Numbered from the stretch's first letter, positions 54,126-62,776 are shown. The stretch is 64,000 nt of DNA from Zoogloea sp. (GCA_016703645.1 JADJBR010000009.1:879501-943500), one strand, 5' to 3'. Translations and numbers: made by a program. Notes: generated from the sequence alone by a model not told the origin.

Positions 54126-54638
54126 GTGAAACCAGGAATCACTCCGACGGGCGTGGAACGCACGCTCGATGACCACGATTTCATAGTCAGCAAGACCGAC
54201 ACCAAGGGTCGCATCGTCTACGCCAACCGAATCTTCATCGAGCTCTCGGGTTATCGCGAGGATGAGCTGATTGGCGAGCATCACAACATCATTCGTCACC
54301 CCGATATGCCGCGCAGTGTCTTCAAGCTGCTGTGGGACCAGATTGCCGCCGGAAATGAGTTTCTGGGCTATGTGAAGAACATGGCCCGGGATGGGAGCTT
54401 TTACTGGGTGATGGCCACCGTTACGCCGGACCGGAGCGGACGAAGCGAGATCGGCGGCTTTACCTCGGTACGGCGCAAGCCGCGCAAGGAGGCAGTTGCG
54501 GCGGCCGCAGGGCTTTACCAAGACATGCTGGCCGCCGAAACCACGGCCGGCGCCCGGGATGCGATTGCCGCCGGCACAGGGGTTCTCGAGCAGGCACTGA
54601 ACGGGAGGAGCTATGAAGCCTTCGTCCTTGCGCTCTGA
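54126..54638 (+). CDS. PAS-domain signalling protein, CetB/Aer-N-terminal type
   Basis: The 170-residue protein is one PAS domain of the redox-sensing kind found at the N-terminus of Aer: FIVSKTDTKGRIVYANRIFIELSGYREDELIGEHHNIIRHPDMPRSVF, then FLGYVKNMARDGSFYWVMATV. These residues normally bind FAD. A GTG start at 54126 with GGGAGAGG upstream is used. It overlaps the chemoreceptor gene by 26 bases, so the pair acts together as a split aerotaxis receptor. Confidence 0.85.
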   Translation: MKPGITPTGVERTLDDHDFIVSKTDTKGRIVYANRIFIELSGYREDELIGEHHNIIRHPDMPRSVFKLLWDQIAAGNEFLGYVKNMARDGSFYWVMATVTPDRSGRSEIGGFTSVRRKPRKEAVAAAAGLYQDMLAAETTAGARDAIAAGTGVLEQALNGRSYEAFVLAL

Positions 54639-56070
54639 GCTGTCCCTGCTGGGCTGGAGTCAGCTCGCCCTGCTTGTATTGAGCCTGGCGGGTGTCTTTT
54701 TCACCCTGGGTTTTCACCCGATACTGGTGCTGAGTCTGTTGCTGGGGGTGGGGCTGTCGGTGTGGAATCACCTCAGGCTCCGGTCTTCTCTCTTGCCGCT
54801 GCAAGACGTGCTTGTCCTGGCTGAACGTATCGGTCAGGGAGATTTCACGGGGCGTATCACGGGCAAGCCCGATTCCAACGAGATCGGCCGTCTGGGTTGG
54901 GCGCTGAATGACATGCTCGATCAGCTTGAAGCGTATTTCCGGGAGGCCGACAGTTCGTTCCGTGCCCAGATGGAGGGACGATACGCCCGAGTGGCCCAAC
55001 CCTCCGGTCTGCATGGCAGCCTGGGAACGGCAGTTGAAACCCACAACGCGCTTCTTGATGGCATGGCCTCGAACCTGCGCAACCAGCTCAAGACCACGCT
55101 GCTGAGCAATGCCGGCCTGCTCAATGCGGCCAACCTGATCTCAAACCTCACCGGCAACCAGAGCGATCTCAAGGAGATCACCGAACAGATGCAGATCGCA
55201 GCCGGAGCGGCCACCACCACGGTGGCCGAAGCCGGTGAGAGCCAGCAGGCGGTGGCTGAGGTGGTGTGCCAGCTATCGGGCATCAGCGACCGCATCGTCA
55301 AGGTGGCCGATGCGGTTGGCGAGCTCAACTCACGCAGCCAGGAGGTGAGCCGTTCCGTGATGCTCATTACTGAAATATCGGATCAGACCAACCTGCTGGC
55401 CCTGAATGCGGCCATCGAAGCCGCCCGGGCGGGCGAGGCCGGGCGTGGCTTTGCGGTGGTGGCCGATGAAGTGCGCAAGCTGGCCGAGAAGACCCGTGAG
55501 GCTTCCCGGTCCATCGGCGAGATCATGCAGGGTCTGACCCGGGACGGCGCGCAGATGCATGCCAACGCTGAAGAAATGAAGGACATGACGGCCAATTCGG
55601 CCAGCGTTGTCGGGCAGCTTACCGACACCTTCCGCCGCTTTGCCGATGCTGCCCGGGAAACCGAAAAGCAGTCGGTGCGCGTGCAGGACCAGAGCTTTGT
55701 CGCCCTGGTCAAACTGGATCACATGATCTACAAGCAGCGCACCTACCTGTCGCTCAACAGTGGCGGCGATGGACAGCACACGGGCGCAGTTGAAGTGACC
55801 CATGAGGACTGCCGGCTCGGCAGGTGGTGCCAGACCGATGGCGAGGCGCTGTTTGGCAAGCTGCCCGCCTTCCGCCACCTTGAACAGCCCCATGCCAAGG
55901 TCCATGGCAGTGCCCGTCGGGTGCTGGAGCTGCTCAAGGCGGGATGGGAGAACGATGTCGGCGTTCAGGCCCGCATCCTCGATACGCTCGGCGAAATGGA
56001 GGATGCCAGCAATGAGGTGATGAAGCTGCTCGACCACATGGTGGTGGAGAAGCACCCCGCAGAGTTGTGA
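54613..56070 (+). CDS. Methyl-accepting chemotaxis protein with CZB domain
   Basis: The 485-residue receptor has a short N-terminal membrane hairpin (about residues 12-52) with no periplasmic sensor, a HAMP region (ILAERIGQGDFTGRITGK-like), the signalling tip EISDQTNLLALNAAIEAARAGEAGRGFAVVADEVRKLAEKT, and a C-terminal CZB zinc domain (LVKLDHMIYKQRTY, CRLGRWC, PHAKVH). With the PAS protein it resembles CetA/CetB: the PAS partner senses redox and the MCP passes the signal to CheA. CZB domains bind zinc or hypochlorite-sensitive Cys. Confidence 0.9.
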   Translation: MKPSSLRSELSLLGWSQLALLVLSLAGVFFTLGFHPILVLSLLLGVGLSVWNHLRLRSSLLPLQDVLVLAERIGQGDFTGRITGKPDSNEIGRLGWALNDMLDQLEAYFREADSSFRAQMEGRYARVAQPSGLHGSLGTAVETHNALLDGMASNLRNQLKTTLLSNAGLLNAANLISNLTGNQSDLKEITEQMQIAAGAATTTVAEAGESQQAVAEVVCQLSGISDRIVKVADAVGELNSRSQEVSRSVMLITEISDQTNLLALNAAIEAARAGEAGRGFAVVADEVRKLAEKTREASRSIGEIMQGLTRDGAQMHANAEEMKDMTANSASVVGQLTDTFRRFADAARETEKQSVRVQDQSFVALVKLDHMIYKQRTYLSLNSGGDGQHTGAVEVTHEDCRLGRWCQTDGEALFGKLPAFRHLEQPHAKVHGSARRVLELLKAGWENDVGVQARILDTLGEMEDASNEVMKLLDHMVVEKHPAEL

Positions 56071-56098
56071 CCGCGGTTCGGCCGGACGGCCGGCCGAA

Positions 56099-56641
56099 TC
56101 ACCACATCAGGTCGTCGGGCACCTTGAAGTCGGCGTAGGGGTCGTCCTCGGCGGGGGCTTCGGCCTGCTTCACGTACACCACCCGGGCCGGGTCGCGCTC
56201 GGCGATCTTGTCGCCGATGGTCTTGGGCAGCAGCTCGGCGGCCTCGCCCTGGCAGACGATCACCAGGTGCCCGGCGGCAATGTGGTCACGCACCTGGGCC
56301 GACACGAACATGCGCTTGATCTTGCCGTCGTGGGTGTAGTTGTAGGCCACCTCGGCGGCGCCCCGGGTGAGCTTGGCCTGCTTGTGCTGCTGGATCATCT
56401 GCACGATCTGCGCCTCGATGGCCTTCTGCCGCGCGGCCGCGTCGCGCTGGGCGTTGAGCTCCCGTGCCCGCTCGGCCTGCTGGCGCTGGATCTCCAGCGC
56501 CGCCTGCTTGGCCTCGTCCACCGTCTGGACCCCCGACTTGCGGTCGAGCTTCTGCTGGCGCGACTTGTCCTGGTTGAGCTGCTTGGCCTTGCCCTTGCTG
56601 ACCAGGCCGGCCTTCATGAATTGATCCTGCAACGACGCCAT
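56099..56641 (-). CDS. DUF2058 family protein (YaiL-like)
   Basis: The 180-residue protein begins ASLQDQFMKAGLVSKGKAKQLNQDK, has a charged helical stretch (IQRQQAERARELNAQRDAAARQKAIEAQIVQMIQQ) and ends DPYADFKVPDDLMW, matching DUF2058/YaiL, a nucleoprotein-like family of unknown function. Start at 56641 fits the family N-terminus. Confidence 0.9.
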   Translation of the reverse strand: MASLQDQFMKAGLVSKGKAKQLNQDKSRQQKLDRKSGVQTVDEAKQAALEIQRQQAERARELNAQRDAAARQKAIEAQIVQMIQQHKQAKLTRGAAEVAYNYTHDGKIKRMFVSAQVRDHIAAGHLVIVCQGEAAELLPKTIGDKIAERDPARVVYVKQAEAPAEDDPYADFKVPDDLMW

Positions 56642-56821
56642 GGGCGTTTCTCCGTGATGAGTACTGGCCACCGCGGCGGTGGTCGGGAAAGGGAGGATAG
56701 CAAGGGGCAAATCGGTCCGCACGCATTGATGGCAGGGCGAAGGGCACATAGACTCCCAGCGCACGTCCCGGCACCCACCCCCCATCGGCCCCGCCATCCC
56801 GCGCGGGCAAGGAAAACCCCC

Positions 56822-57892
56822 ATGCCAAGCCCCGCTCCCCTGCTCTGCGCCGCCCTGCTGCTCACCGCGCCGGCCCTCCATGCCGCCGACCTGCCCGGCA
56901 CCCGCTTCTTCCACGGCGACTGGGAGCTGGCCTGCGACAACACCCGCACCTGCCGGGCCGCTGGCTACAGCGTGGATGGCGCCGAGCTGGGCATCGCCGT
57001 GCTCCTCACCCGCCCGGCCGGGCCGGGGCAGCCGGTGACGGCCCAGGTAAAGGTCGGGCGCTACGACGACAACCCCATCGTCGACAAACTGCCCCGCAAC
57101 TTCCAGCTGACCCTCCGCATCAACGGAACGCCCCATGGCGCCGTCGCCTTCGACAGCGACAGCCTCCTCGGCGAACTCAACCCGGCCCAGACCAAGGCCC
57201 TGCTTGCCGCCCTCACCCGCAAGAGCAGCATCGAGTTTGTGCGCAAGGGCAACACCTGGGCGCTCTCCGACACCGGCGCCGCCGCCGTGCTCCTCAAAAT
57301 GGACGAATTCCAGGGCCGCCTGGGCACCCCCGGCGCCCTCATCCGGCCCGGCACCCAGCCCGAAAGCAAGGCCCTCCCCCCGCTGTTGGGCCTCGTCGTC
57401 AAGCCGGGCGCCATCGCCCCCGCCAGGCCGGGCGACAAGACCTGGGTGAAGCAACAAGGCCCCGCCCTGCTCAAGGCCCTGCGCGCCACCCTGAAGAACG
57501 ACGAAACCGACTACTGCCCCGACCTCACCGAACCCGACCCGTCCAACGAAGCCACCCCCACCGTCACCCGCCTCACCGACACTCGCCTGCTGGTGTCCAC
57601 CCGCTGCTGGAGCGGCGCCTACAACGTGGGCCACGGCTACTGGATCGTCAATCAAGCCCCGCCCTACCAGCCCGTGCTGGTCACCACCCAGGGCTCGGAA
57701 TACGAAGCCGGCACCATCACCGCCACCCAAAAGGGCCGAGGCCTGGGGGACTGCTGGTCAATGGAGGAATGGAAGTGGGACGGCAAGGGCTTCGTGCTGG
57801 CCCACGCCACGTCCACGGGCATGTGCCGGCTGATCGCACCGGGCGGCGCGTGGGATCTGCCGACGCGGGTGGGGCTGGGTGGGGGGGAGTGA
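56822..57892 (+). CDS. Exported DUF1176 family protein
   Basis: The 356-residue protein has a signal peptide (MPSPAPLLCAALLLTAPALHA) and DUF1176 features: FHGDWELACDNTRTCRAAGY, the central KALLAALTRKSSIEFV, and near the end LGDCWSMEEWKWDGKGFVLAHAT with paired Cys that likely form disulfides. Function unknown. It precedes the hipBA control region. Confidence 0.82.
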   Translation: MPSPAPLLCAALLLTAPALHAADLPGTRFFHGDWELACDNTRTCRAAGYSVDGAELGIAVLLTRPAGPGQPVTAQVKVGRYDDNPIVDKLPRNFQLTLRINGTPHGAVAFDSDSLLGELNPAQTKALLAALTRKSSIEFVRKGNTWALSDTGAAAVLLKMDEFQGRLGTPGALIRPGTQPESKALPPLLGLVVKPGAIAPARPGDKTWVKQQGPALLKALRATLKNDETDYCPDLTEPDPSNEATPTVTRLTDTRLLVSTRCWSGAYNVGHGYWIVNQAPPYQPVLVTTQGSEYEAGTITATQKGRGLGDCWSMEEWKWDGKGFVLAHATSTGMCRLIAPGGAWDLPTRVGLGGGE

Positions 57893-57934
57893 GGGGGAAG
57901 CCTGCTTTGGGCTGGTCTGGTGGGGGGTGGAAAT

Positions 57935-58063
57935 ATTCCTGAGATCGCAGGAATTCATCGGTTATCGGTGGATTCGGATCGGGAATTCCTGCGCTCGTAG
58001 GAAATGATGGAAATTGCTGTGGTCTCCGACTATTATTCCTGCGATCACAGGAATAATAGTCGG
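57935..58063. promoter_or_regulatory. Three evenly spaced HipB-type operators upstream of hipBA
   Basis: Three copies of the palindrome ATTCCTG-N6-CAGGAAT or close variants start at 57935, 57985 and 58035, exactly 50 bases apart. The third is embedded in a perfect 16-bp-arm inverted repeat (58026-58041 and 58048-58063). Even spacing places the sites on the same helix face, as expected for cooperative binding by a HipB-like protein. Confidence 0.78.
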
Positions 58064-58106
58064 ACGAATCGTTCGTGAGACGACTGAGCGCTGAGGAAAG
58101 ATCTCC

Positions 58107-58391
58107 ATGAAAAAAACGGTGGATTCCGTCTCGGATATCGGCACGGTGCTTCGTGCTGTCCGCAAAAGCTCCGGCATCCGGATCGACGATCTGGCGGGTA
58201 TGGTGGGTGTCAGCAAGCAGTTCGCGTCCGACGTGGAGAACGGCAAGGACACCGTGCAGATGGGGCGGGTGTTTCGCTTGCTCCGGGAGCTCGGGGTGCG
58301 CGTGTCCGTAGAATTCCACGACTCCGCGGCAGCGGAGCTTGAGCGCCTGGTGCAGCGTGCAGCGCAGAAGCGGGATGCTGACGGTGAGTGA
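58107..58391 (+). CDS. hipB: HipB-like HTH antitoxin
   Basis: The 94-residue XRE-type helix-turn-helix protein (SDIGTVLRAVRKSSGIRIDDLAGMVGVSKQFASDVENGKD) is the antitoxin and autorepressor of the module. Its C-terminus runs to 58391, overlapping the toxin gene by 17 bases. It should bind the three operators upstream. Confidence 0.9.
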   Translation: MKKTVDSVSDIGTVLRAVRKSSGIRIDDLAGMVGVSKQFASDVENGKDTVQMGRVFRLLRELGVRVSVEFHDSAAAELERLVQRAAQKRDADGE

Positions 58392-59670
58392 AGCGCGCGT
58401 TCTGCAGATCTATTTTGAGCGCCAGCATGTTGGCCATCTGCTCGAAGAGCAGGACATCTGGACGCTGAAATACGATGCGTCGTGGTCAAGGTCTGCCCAG
58501 GCTTTTGACCTGTCGCCGGCTTTGCCACGACATCAGCTTGAGCATCGCGACGGGAGCACGGTCAGAACCGTACAGTGGTTCTTCGACAACCTCCTGCCAG
58601 AAGAGCATCTGAGAGAAGCGGTCTGTCGGGAAGCCAATGTCCGCGATGCCTTCGACGTCTTGCGATATCTGGGGAGGGAATCGGCTGGCGCCCTGACCTT
58701 ACTGCCACCCGGGGAGGCGCTTCCGACCGACAGCGCGATTGTGCCGCTGCCCGACGATGCGCTTGCCCGCCGCATCCGCAATCTGCCGCAGCAGACCCTG
58801 ATCCGTGATGCGCCAAAGAAGATGTCGGCCGCGGGCGCGCAGCATAAATTGCTGCTGGTCATAAAAGAAGGTGAGCTGTTTGAGCCTGCCGGCGCCACGC
58901 CGTCCACGCACATCCTCAAGCCCGACCATCCCGACGTGGAGCATTATCCGGCATCGGCCTACAACGAATTCCTCACCATGCGGCTGGCCAGGGCGGCGGG
59001 GCTGCTTGTTCCGGACGTCATTCTGCGGCGCCTGCCCGACGACCAGGCGGCGGTCCCGGTTTACATCATCGAACGCTTTGACAGGCTGGGCAGTTTTCCC
59101 GATACGCAGCGAAGACATATCATTGACGCCTGCCAGCTGCTCAACATCTCCCGCACGCTGAAGTACAGCCGGGCGTCCCTGGAGACGCTGTACGAGATCA
59201 GTACCCTCTCGGCAAATCCCGCGGCAACGCGGTTTCGACTCTTTCGATGGCTGGTCTTCAACGTCTTTCTGGCAAATGACGACAGCCACCTGAAGAACCT
59301 GTCATTTGTCATGACCGCCCTGGGGCCCGAGCTGGCGCCCCATTACGATCTGCTGAGTACATCCGCCTATCACACCAGAGCATTGGGCACCCAGGACGGA
59401 CCGTGGCCCGCCGTGCGCATGGCCATTGAACTGCCAGGCGCGGCGAGATTCAACGAGGTGAAACTCGACAGTCTCATCGAAGCCGGCAAGGCGCTTCGCC
59501 TTCCAGCGGAGGCGGCAGCGCGCATCGTGAACGACGTGGCAAAGGGGATTCGCAAGGCCCTCGCCAGCCCGGAGCTGGCGCCCGCTACACCGATTGAACA
59601 GCGTGTGTTCAAGGTTGTGGATCACATGATTGTTGGGGAGATGGCGGGGCGGATTATGGGGATGGGATGA
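58375..59670 (+). CDS. hipA: HipA-like serine/threonine kinase toxin
   Basis: The 431-residue kinase has the HipA N-subdomain (VQWFFDNLLPEEHLREAV, FDVLRYLGRESAGALTLLP), P-loop region (MSAAGAQHKLLLVI), the LKPDHPDVEHYPASAYNEFLTMRLA core and the catalytic loop LANDDSHLKNLSF. HipA phosphorylates a tRNA synthetase to halt growth. It is opened by an ATG at 58375 inside hipB; a GTG at 58384 is possible. Confidence 0.92.
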   Translation: MLTVSEARVLQIYFERQHVGHLLEEQDIWTLKYDASWSRSAQAFDLSPALPRHQLEHRDGSTVRTVQWFFDNLLPEEHLREAVCREANVRDAFDVLRYLGRESAGALTLLPPGEALPTDSAIVPLPDDALARRIRNLPQQTLIRDAPKKMSAAGAQHKLLLVIKEGELFEPAGATPSTHILKPDHPDVEHYPASAYNEFLTMRLARAAGLLVPDVILRRLPDDQAAVPVYIIERFDRLGSFPDTQRRHIIDACQLLNISRTLKYSRASLETLYEISTLSANPAATRFRLFRWLVFNVFLANDDSHLKNLSFVMTALGPELAPHYDLLSTSAYHTRALGTQDGPWPAVRMAIELPGAARFNEVKLDSLIEAGKALRLPAEAAARIVNDVAKGIRKALASPELAPATPIEQRVFKVVDHMIVGEMAGRIMGMG

Positions 59671-59789
59671 TGGGTGTCGAGGGTGGTTGTGCGGATGGAT
59701 GTTGGACAAGTGGGCCAGGCGGCTCCGGGTGTTCCCGAACGTCTCTAGGAAACACACAGCATCGTCCGGCAGTGCTCATCAAGCATCAA

Positions 59790-59845
59790 TGACATAACAT
59801 AAAATTTACATTATTGGATAATGTGTATATCTTTATGTTATGTCA
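59790..59845. promoter_or_regulatory. Nested palindromic operator/promoter of the second hipBA module
   Basis: A perfect 14-bp inverted repeat TGACATAACATAAA (59790-59803) and TTTATGTTATGTCA (59832-59845) encloses a second repeat ACATTAT/ATAATGT (59808-59824). The right arm includes the ATG at 59840. The block is AT-rich against its surroundings. It should be bound by the encoded HTH protein. Confidence 0.72.
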
Positions 59846-60208
59846 AAGCCTTCTCTAGCCCTGAGTTCCTTGCCGCCGGAAGTCCTGGTCTCCTTGCAGA
59901 CGCTTGGAGAGAGGCTGGCCGTGGCGCGGCTTCGGCGTAAGGAGTCCCAGCGGCAGTGGGCCAGCCGTCTTGGGGTTTCTGTTCCCACGCTGATTCGCCT
60001 GGAGAAAGGGGACCCGTCTGTGAGCATGGGGGTGTATGCCTCGGCCTTGTGGCTGCTCGGTTTGGCGGACGGGCTTGGGGACTTGGCTGAACCGGGCAAG
60101 GATGTCCGGGCGCTCGAATCCGACGTGCGTCAGGCGAGCCGTTTGCGCGCCCGCAGGACGCGTACAGCTGCTGCGGCGAGCGGTGACAAGGAAGGCAAGC
60201 AAGCATGA
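59840..60208 (+). CDS. HipB-like HTH antitoxin (second module)
   Basis: The 122-residue protein has an XRE helix-turn-helix (LGERLAVARLRRKESQRQWASRLGVSVPTLIRLEKGD) and a basic C-terminal tail (SRLRARRTRTAAAAS). It precedes a HipA toxin with an ATGA overlap. The start codon lies within the operator, and no Shine-Dalgarno is visible, so translation may be leaderless or poorly initiated. Confidence 0.87.
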   Translation: MSKPSLALSSLPPEVLVSLQTLGERLAVARLRRKESQRQWASRLGVSVPTLIRLEKGDPSVSMGVYASALWLLGLADGLGDLAEPGKDVRALESDVRQASRLRARRTRTAAAASGDKEGKQA

Positions 60209-61422
60209 GCACGCCTGCCCTGCCCGACACGCTCTACCTGTGGTATCTCGGTACCCCGGAGAACCCCGTGCTGGTGGGCGAACTCAATCTGGTCATGAAT
60301 CGCCGCGCGGTTTCGCTGCGCTACGCGGGCACTTGGCTCAAGAACGGCTTCGCGCTTAGCGAAGACCTGCCTTTGGGCGACCAGGAGTTTTTTCCGAAGG
60401 ACAAAGACGTGGCGGCCGGGGCCGTGGATGATGCGCGACCGGACCGGTGGGGGGAGCGCGTTATCCGGCTGCTCGACCGCCCGCCACGACTCTCGCTCCT
60501 GGAGTATCTCTACTACGCGGGCGACGACCGCTTCGGGGCACTGGGCGTGTCTTCCTCAGCGCAAACCTACCTGCCCCGGGAAATCGGACCTTTACCCAAG
60601 CTAGGGGACGTCGAGATGATTGCCGAAATCGTTCGGCGTGTGCTGGCCAGGGAGCCCATCGAGGAACGCCACAAACGGCTGATTGCCCCCGGTGTAACCA
60701 TGGGGGGCGCGCGTCCGAAAGCCTTGCTGCAGCTCGATGGTGATGAGTGGGTTCTCAAGTTTGCCGAGGCGGACCGACCCGCGGAACCCTTGATTGAGCA
60801 TGCCTCCCTGACGCTTGCAGCAAAGGCAGGGATTGCTGTCGTGGAAACGCGGCCCATTCCGTTTGCGGGGGGCGTCGCCCTGGCGATCAAGCGCTTCGAC
60901 CGGTCGGAAGGACGACGATGGCACGCGCTGTCGGCCAATGTGGCCTTGAAGGCTGCGGGTGTCGAGCTGTCGTACCCGAATCTGGCGCAACTCCTGCGCC
61001 GTCGGGGAGACGTCGATACCCATCGTGCCCAGATGCATGAGCTGTTCCGGCGCATGGTGTTCAACATCCTTATCGACAACACGGACGACCACGAGAAGAA
61101 CCACGTTCTCCTGGTCAGCCAGGCGCAGCAGTACGCGCTCGCACCCGCCTTCGATGTGCTGCCGATGGGGCAGTCATTGGGCTATCAGGCAATGACGGTG
61201 GGGACGCAGGGGGCGGAGTCCAGCATCGAGAACGCGCTCTCTGCCGCAGGGCAGTACTGGCTGACGCCTCAAGCCGCGAAGGCCGAAGTTGATCGGGTTG
61301 TGGACGTGGTAAATGCATGGCGCGAGTACTTCCTGGCCGCTGGTGTGCCGGCCGCCTCCGTCGAAGAGCTCGCCCAGCACATTGACCGTCCGTTCCTGCT
61401 GCGCCAGCGTTTGGGGCAGTAG
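60205..61422 (+). CDS. HipA-like kinase toxin (second module)
   Basis: The 405-residue kinase has the compact HipA-like order: RRAVSLRYAGTWLKNGFALSEDLPLG, DDARPDRWGERVI, LEYLYYAGDDRFGALGVS, the GGARPKALLQLDG nucleotide loop and the catalytic DNTDDHEKNHVLL. It differs in detail from the first HipA, so this is a second, separate module rather than a copy. Confidence 0.9.
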   Translation: MSTPALPDTLYLWYLGTPENPVLVGELNLVMNRRAVSLRYAGTWLKNGFALSEDLPLGDQEFFPKDKDVAAGAVDDARPDRWGERVIRLLDRPPRLSLLEYLYYAGDDRFGALGVSSSAQTYLPREIGPLPKLGDVEMIAEIVRRVLAREPIEERHKRLIAPGVTMGGARPKALLQLDGDEWVLKFAEADRPAEPLIEHASLTLAAKAGIAVVETRPIPFAGGVALAIKRFDRSEGRRWHALSANVALKAAGVELSYPNLAQLLRRRGDVDTHRAQMHELFRRMVFNILIDNTDDHEKNHVLLVSQAQQYALAPAFDVLPMGQSLGYQAMTVGTQGAESSIENALSAAGQYWLTPQAAKAEVDRVVDVVNAWREYFLAAGVPAASVEELAQHIDRPFLLRQRLGQ

Positions 61423-61428
61423 TTGTCT

Positions 61429-61476
61429 TGGCAGATGGCACCGGGGACTGCGGTGCCCCACATTCTTCGTCTGCCA
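61429..61476 (+). terminator. Nested stem-loop after the second hipA
   Basis: TGGCAGA/TCTGCCA (61429-61435 and 61470-61476) encloses GGCACCG/CGGTGCC (61437-61443 and 61451-61457). It begins 7 bases after the stop. No T-run, so it may be a Rho-independent-like or 3'-end structure rather than a strong terminator. Confidence 0.35.
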
Positions 61477-61496
61477 GCCGGCCGTCCTCATGCTGC

Positions 61497-61555
61497 AGGA
61501 TTAATATCCTACTTTTGTAAGACATAAAGTTATACTGAAATAGGACTTACGATTG
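61497..61555 (+). promoter_or_regulatory. Promoter/operator region of mazEF
   Basis: Includes the palindrome AGGATTAATATCCT (61497-61510), inverted pairs TCCTA/TAGGA and GTAAG/CTTAC spanning 61507-61550, and a -10-like TATACT at 61531-61536. AGGAGG follows 5-6 bases before the ATG at 61569. A likely autoregulatory site for MazE. Confidence 0.45.
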
Positions 61556-61568
61556 ATAGGAGGCTCGT

Positions 61569-61814
61569 ATGCTTCAAACCCTGCGCAAAGCCGGTGGCTC
61601 GCTCGTAATGACAGTGCCCAAGGCATTTATTGACCAGAATGGTCTGGGCGAAGGCTCCCAGGTGGAGCTTCAGCTCCTGGGCAAGAAGATGACCGTGGAA
61701 GCGCCGCCTCGTCCGCGTTACAAGCTGGCCGACCTGATGGCAGAAATGCCTGAAGGGCTGCCACGTGTGGAAGGCTGGGATGACATGCCCTCGCTTGGAT
61801 TGGAGAGCGACTGA
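61569..61814 (+). CDS. mazE: MazE/AbrB-type antitoxin
   Basis: The 81-residue protein has the swapped-hairpin AbrB DNA-binding domain (LRKAGGSLVMTVPKAFIDQNGLGEGSQVELQ) and a C-terminal acidic tail (DMPSLGLESD) that would block the toxin. It is preceded by a strong AGGAGG and shares one base with the toxin gene (TGATG). Confidence 0.9.
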   Translation: MLQTLRKAGGSLVMTVPKAFIDQNGLGEGSQVELQLLGKKMTVEAPPRPRYKLADLMAEMPEGLPRVEGWDDMPSLGLESD

Positions 61815-62161
61815 TGGCGTACCTGCCAAACCGTGGCGACATCGTGCATCTCGACTTCGATCCGTCCTCTGGTCGGGAGATGAACGGCCCGCACTTCGGC
61901 CTTGTCGTGAGCGGTAAGGTGTTCAACCAGCAAGGGCTGGCGATGATTTGCCCGATTTCGCAAGGCGCCGCTGCCGCCGCCCGTACTTACGGGACGGTGG
62001 TCACGCTAGTGGGGGCTGGCACCGACACCCAGGGTGCGGTGCATTGCCACCAATTGAAGTCCTTGGACTGGCGAGCATGGAACGTGAGCCTCAAGGAAAC
62101 GGTGCCGCAGTACATCGTTGACGAATCTCTGGCCCGAATTGAAGCCATTTTGTTTGAGTGA
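61814..62161 (+). CDS. mazF: MazF/PemK-family mRNA interferase toxin
   Basis: The 115-residue toxin has RGDIVHLDFDPSSGREMNGPHFGLVVS, MICPISQGAAAAA, and the conserved VHCHQLKSLDW, the usual PemK/MazF pattern with the Arg and Thr/Ser of the active site. It cleaves mRNA at short sequences. Follows mazE directly. Confidence 0.92.
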   Translation: MAYLPNRGDIVHLDFDPSSGREMNGPHFGLVVSGKVFNQQGLAMICPISQGAAAAARTYGTVVTLVGAGTDTQGAVHCHQLKSLDWRAWNVSLKETVPQYIVDESLARIEAILFE

Positions 62162-62170
62162 TGCACTGGA

Positions 62171-62260
62171 CTAGAGGTGGTAGTCGGTTCCCGCCACCGG
62201 ACCCGGCAACCACGTGATGTCCCACACCCAGATCTGATTGGGGCCATGGGCCGGGTGGCG
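62171..62260 (-). pseudogene. IS3-family transposase (OrfB) fragment
   Basis: Translation of the minus strand gives a 29-residue open stretch starting RHPAHGPNQIWVWDITW and ending DYHL then a stop. The segment NQIWVWDITWLPGPVAG is the start of the DDE (rve) domain of IS3-family transposases, containing the first catalytic Asp. Nothing else of the element is left: no inverted repeats or OrfA. It lies between mazEF and the PIN toxin, a scar of mobile-element activity. Confidence 0.75.
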
Positions 62261-62287
62261 TCACGGCTCGCGCGTGCTCTTCTGGGC

Positions 62288-62776
62288 TCATGCACGCCAC
62301 TGCTGAAGACGACTCTGGCACTCGGCATGAGGCAAACGTGCGTTTTTCAGCAAGATGCGATCGAGACAATCCGCCGCATGCTTTGTCGGAATCACCGCAT
62401 GCTCAACCAGACGATCCAGTAGCCATAGGGCGCCGTGCACCTCAAGTCCATCCTTTTGTGCCTGCTTCCTGAGCCGACCATCACCGGTCAGCAACGGCCG
62501 TGTTGTCTCGTGGGCCAGGAAATAGCAGGACACATCTGCCAATGAGCTGTTGTTGTGTTCGGCCATCAAGCCGTACAACTTGATGACCGCTGTGTCGTCC
62601 AACGGCTCGACGAGCAGCCCACGTGCGAGCAAGGCCGAATGGTCGAAGTTGTTCAGCTCATCCAACACGAATTCCGTACAGCAAAAGGTGAACCGAAGTT
62701 GGAACAACTCATCGAGCAAGCCTGCGTTGTTGAAGTCGATCCAGATATTGGTATCGCTGATGTAAATCCGGCTCAT
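62288..62776 (-). CDS. PIN-domain toxin, partner of an HTH-ImmA/IrrE protein
   Basis: The 162-residue protein has the PIN fold acidic residues (ISDTNIWIDF, ALLARG..., DVSCYFLAHE, LTGDGRLRKQA). Its start overlaps the upstream gene by ATGA (62773-62776). A PIN ribonuclease beside an HTH-ImmA/IrrE protein is a known toxin-antitoxin type. Its RNA target is unknown. Confidence 0.8.
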   Translation of the reverse strand: MSRIYISDTNIWIDFNNAGLLDELFQLRFTFCCTEFVLDELNNFDHSALLARGLLVEPLDDTAVIKLYGLMAEHNNSSLADVSCYFLAHETTRPLLTGDGRLRKQAQKDGLEVHGALWLLDRLVEHAVIPTKHAADCLDRILLKNARLPHAECQSRLQQWRA

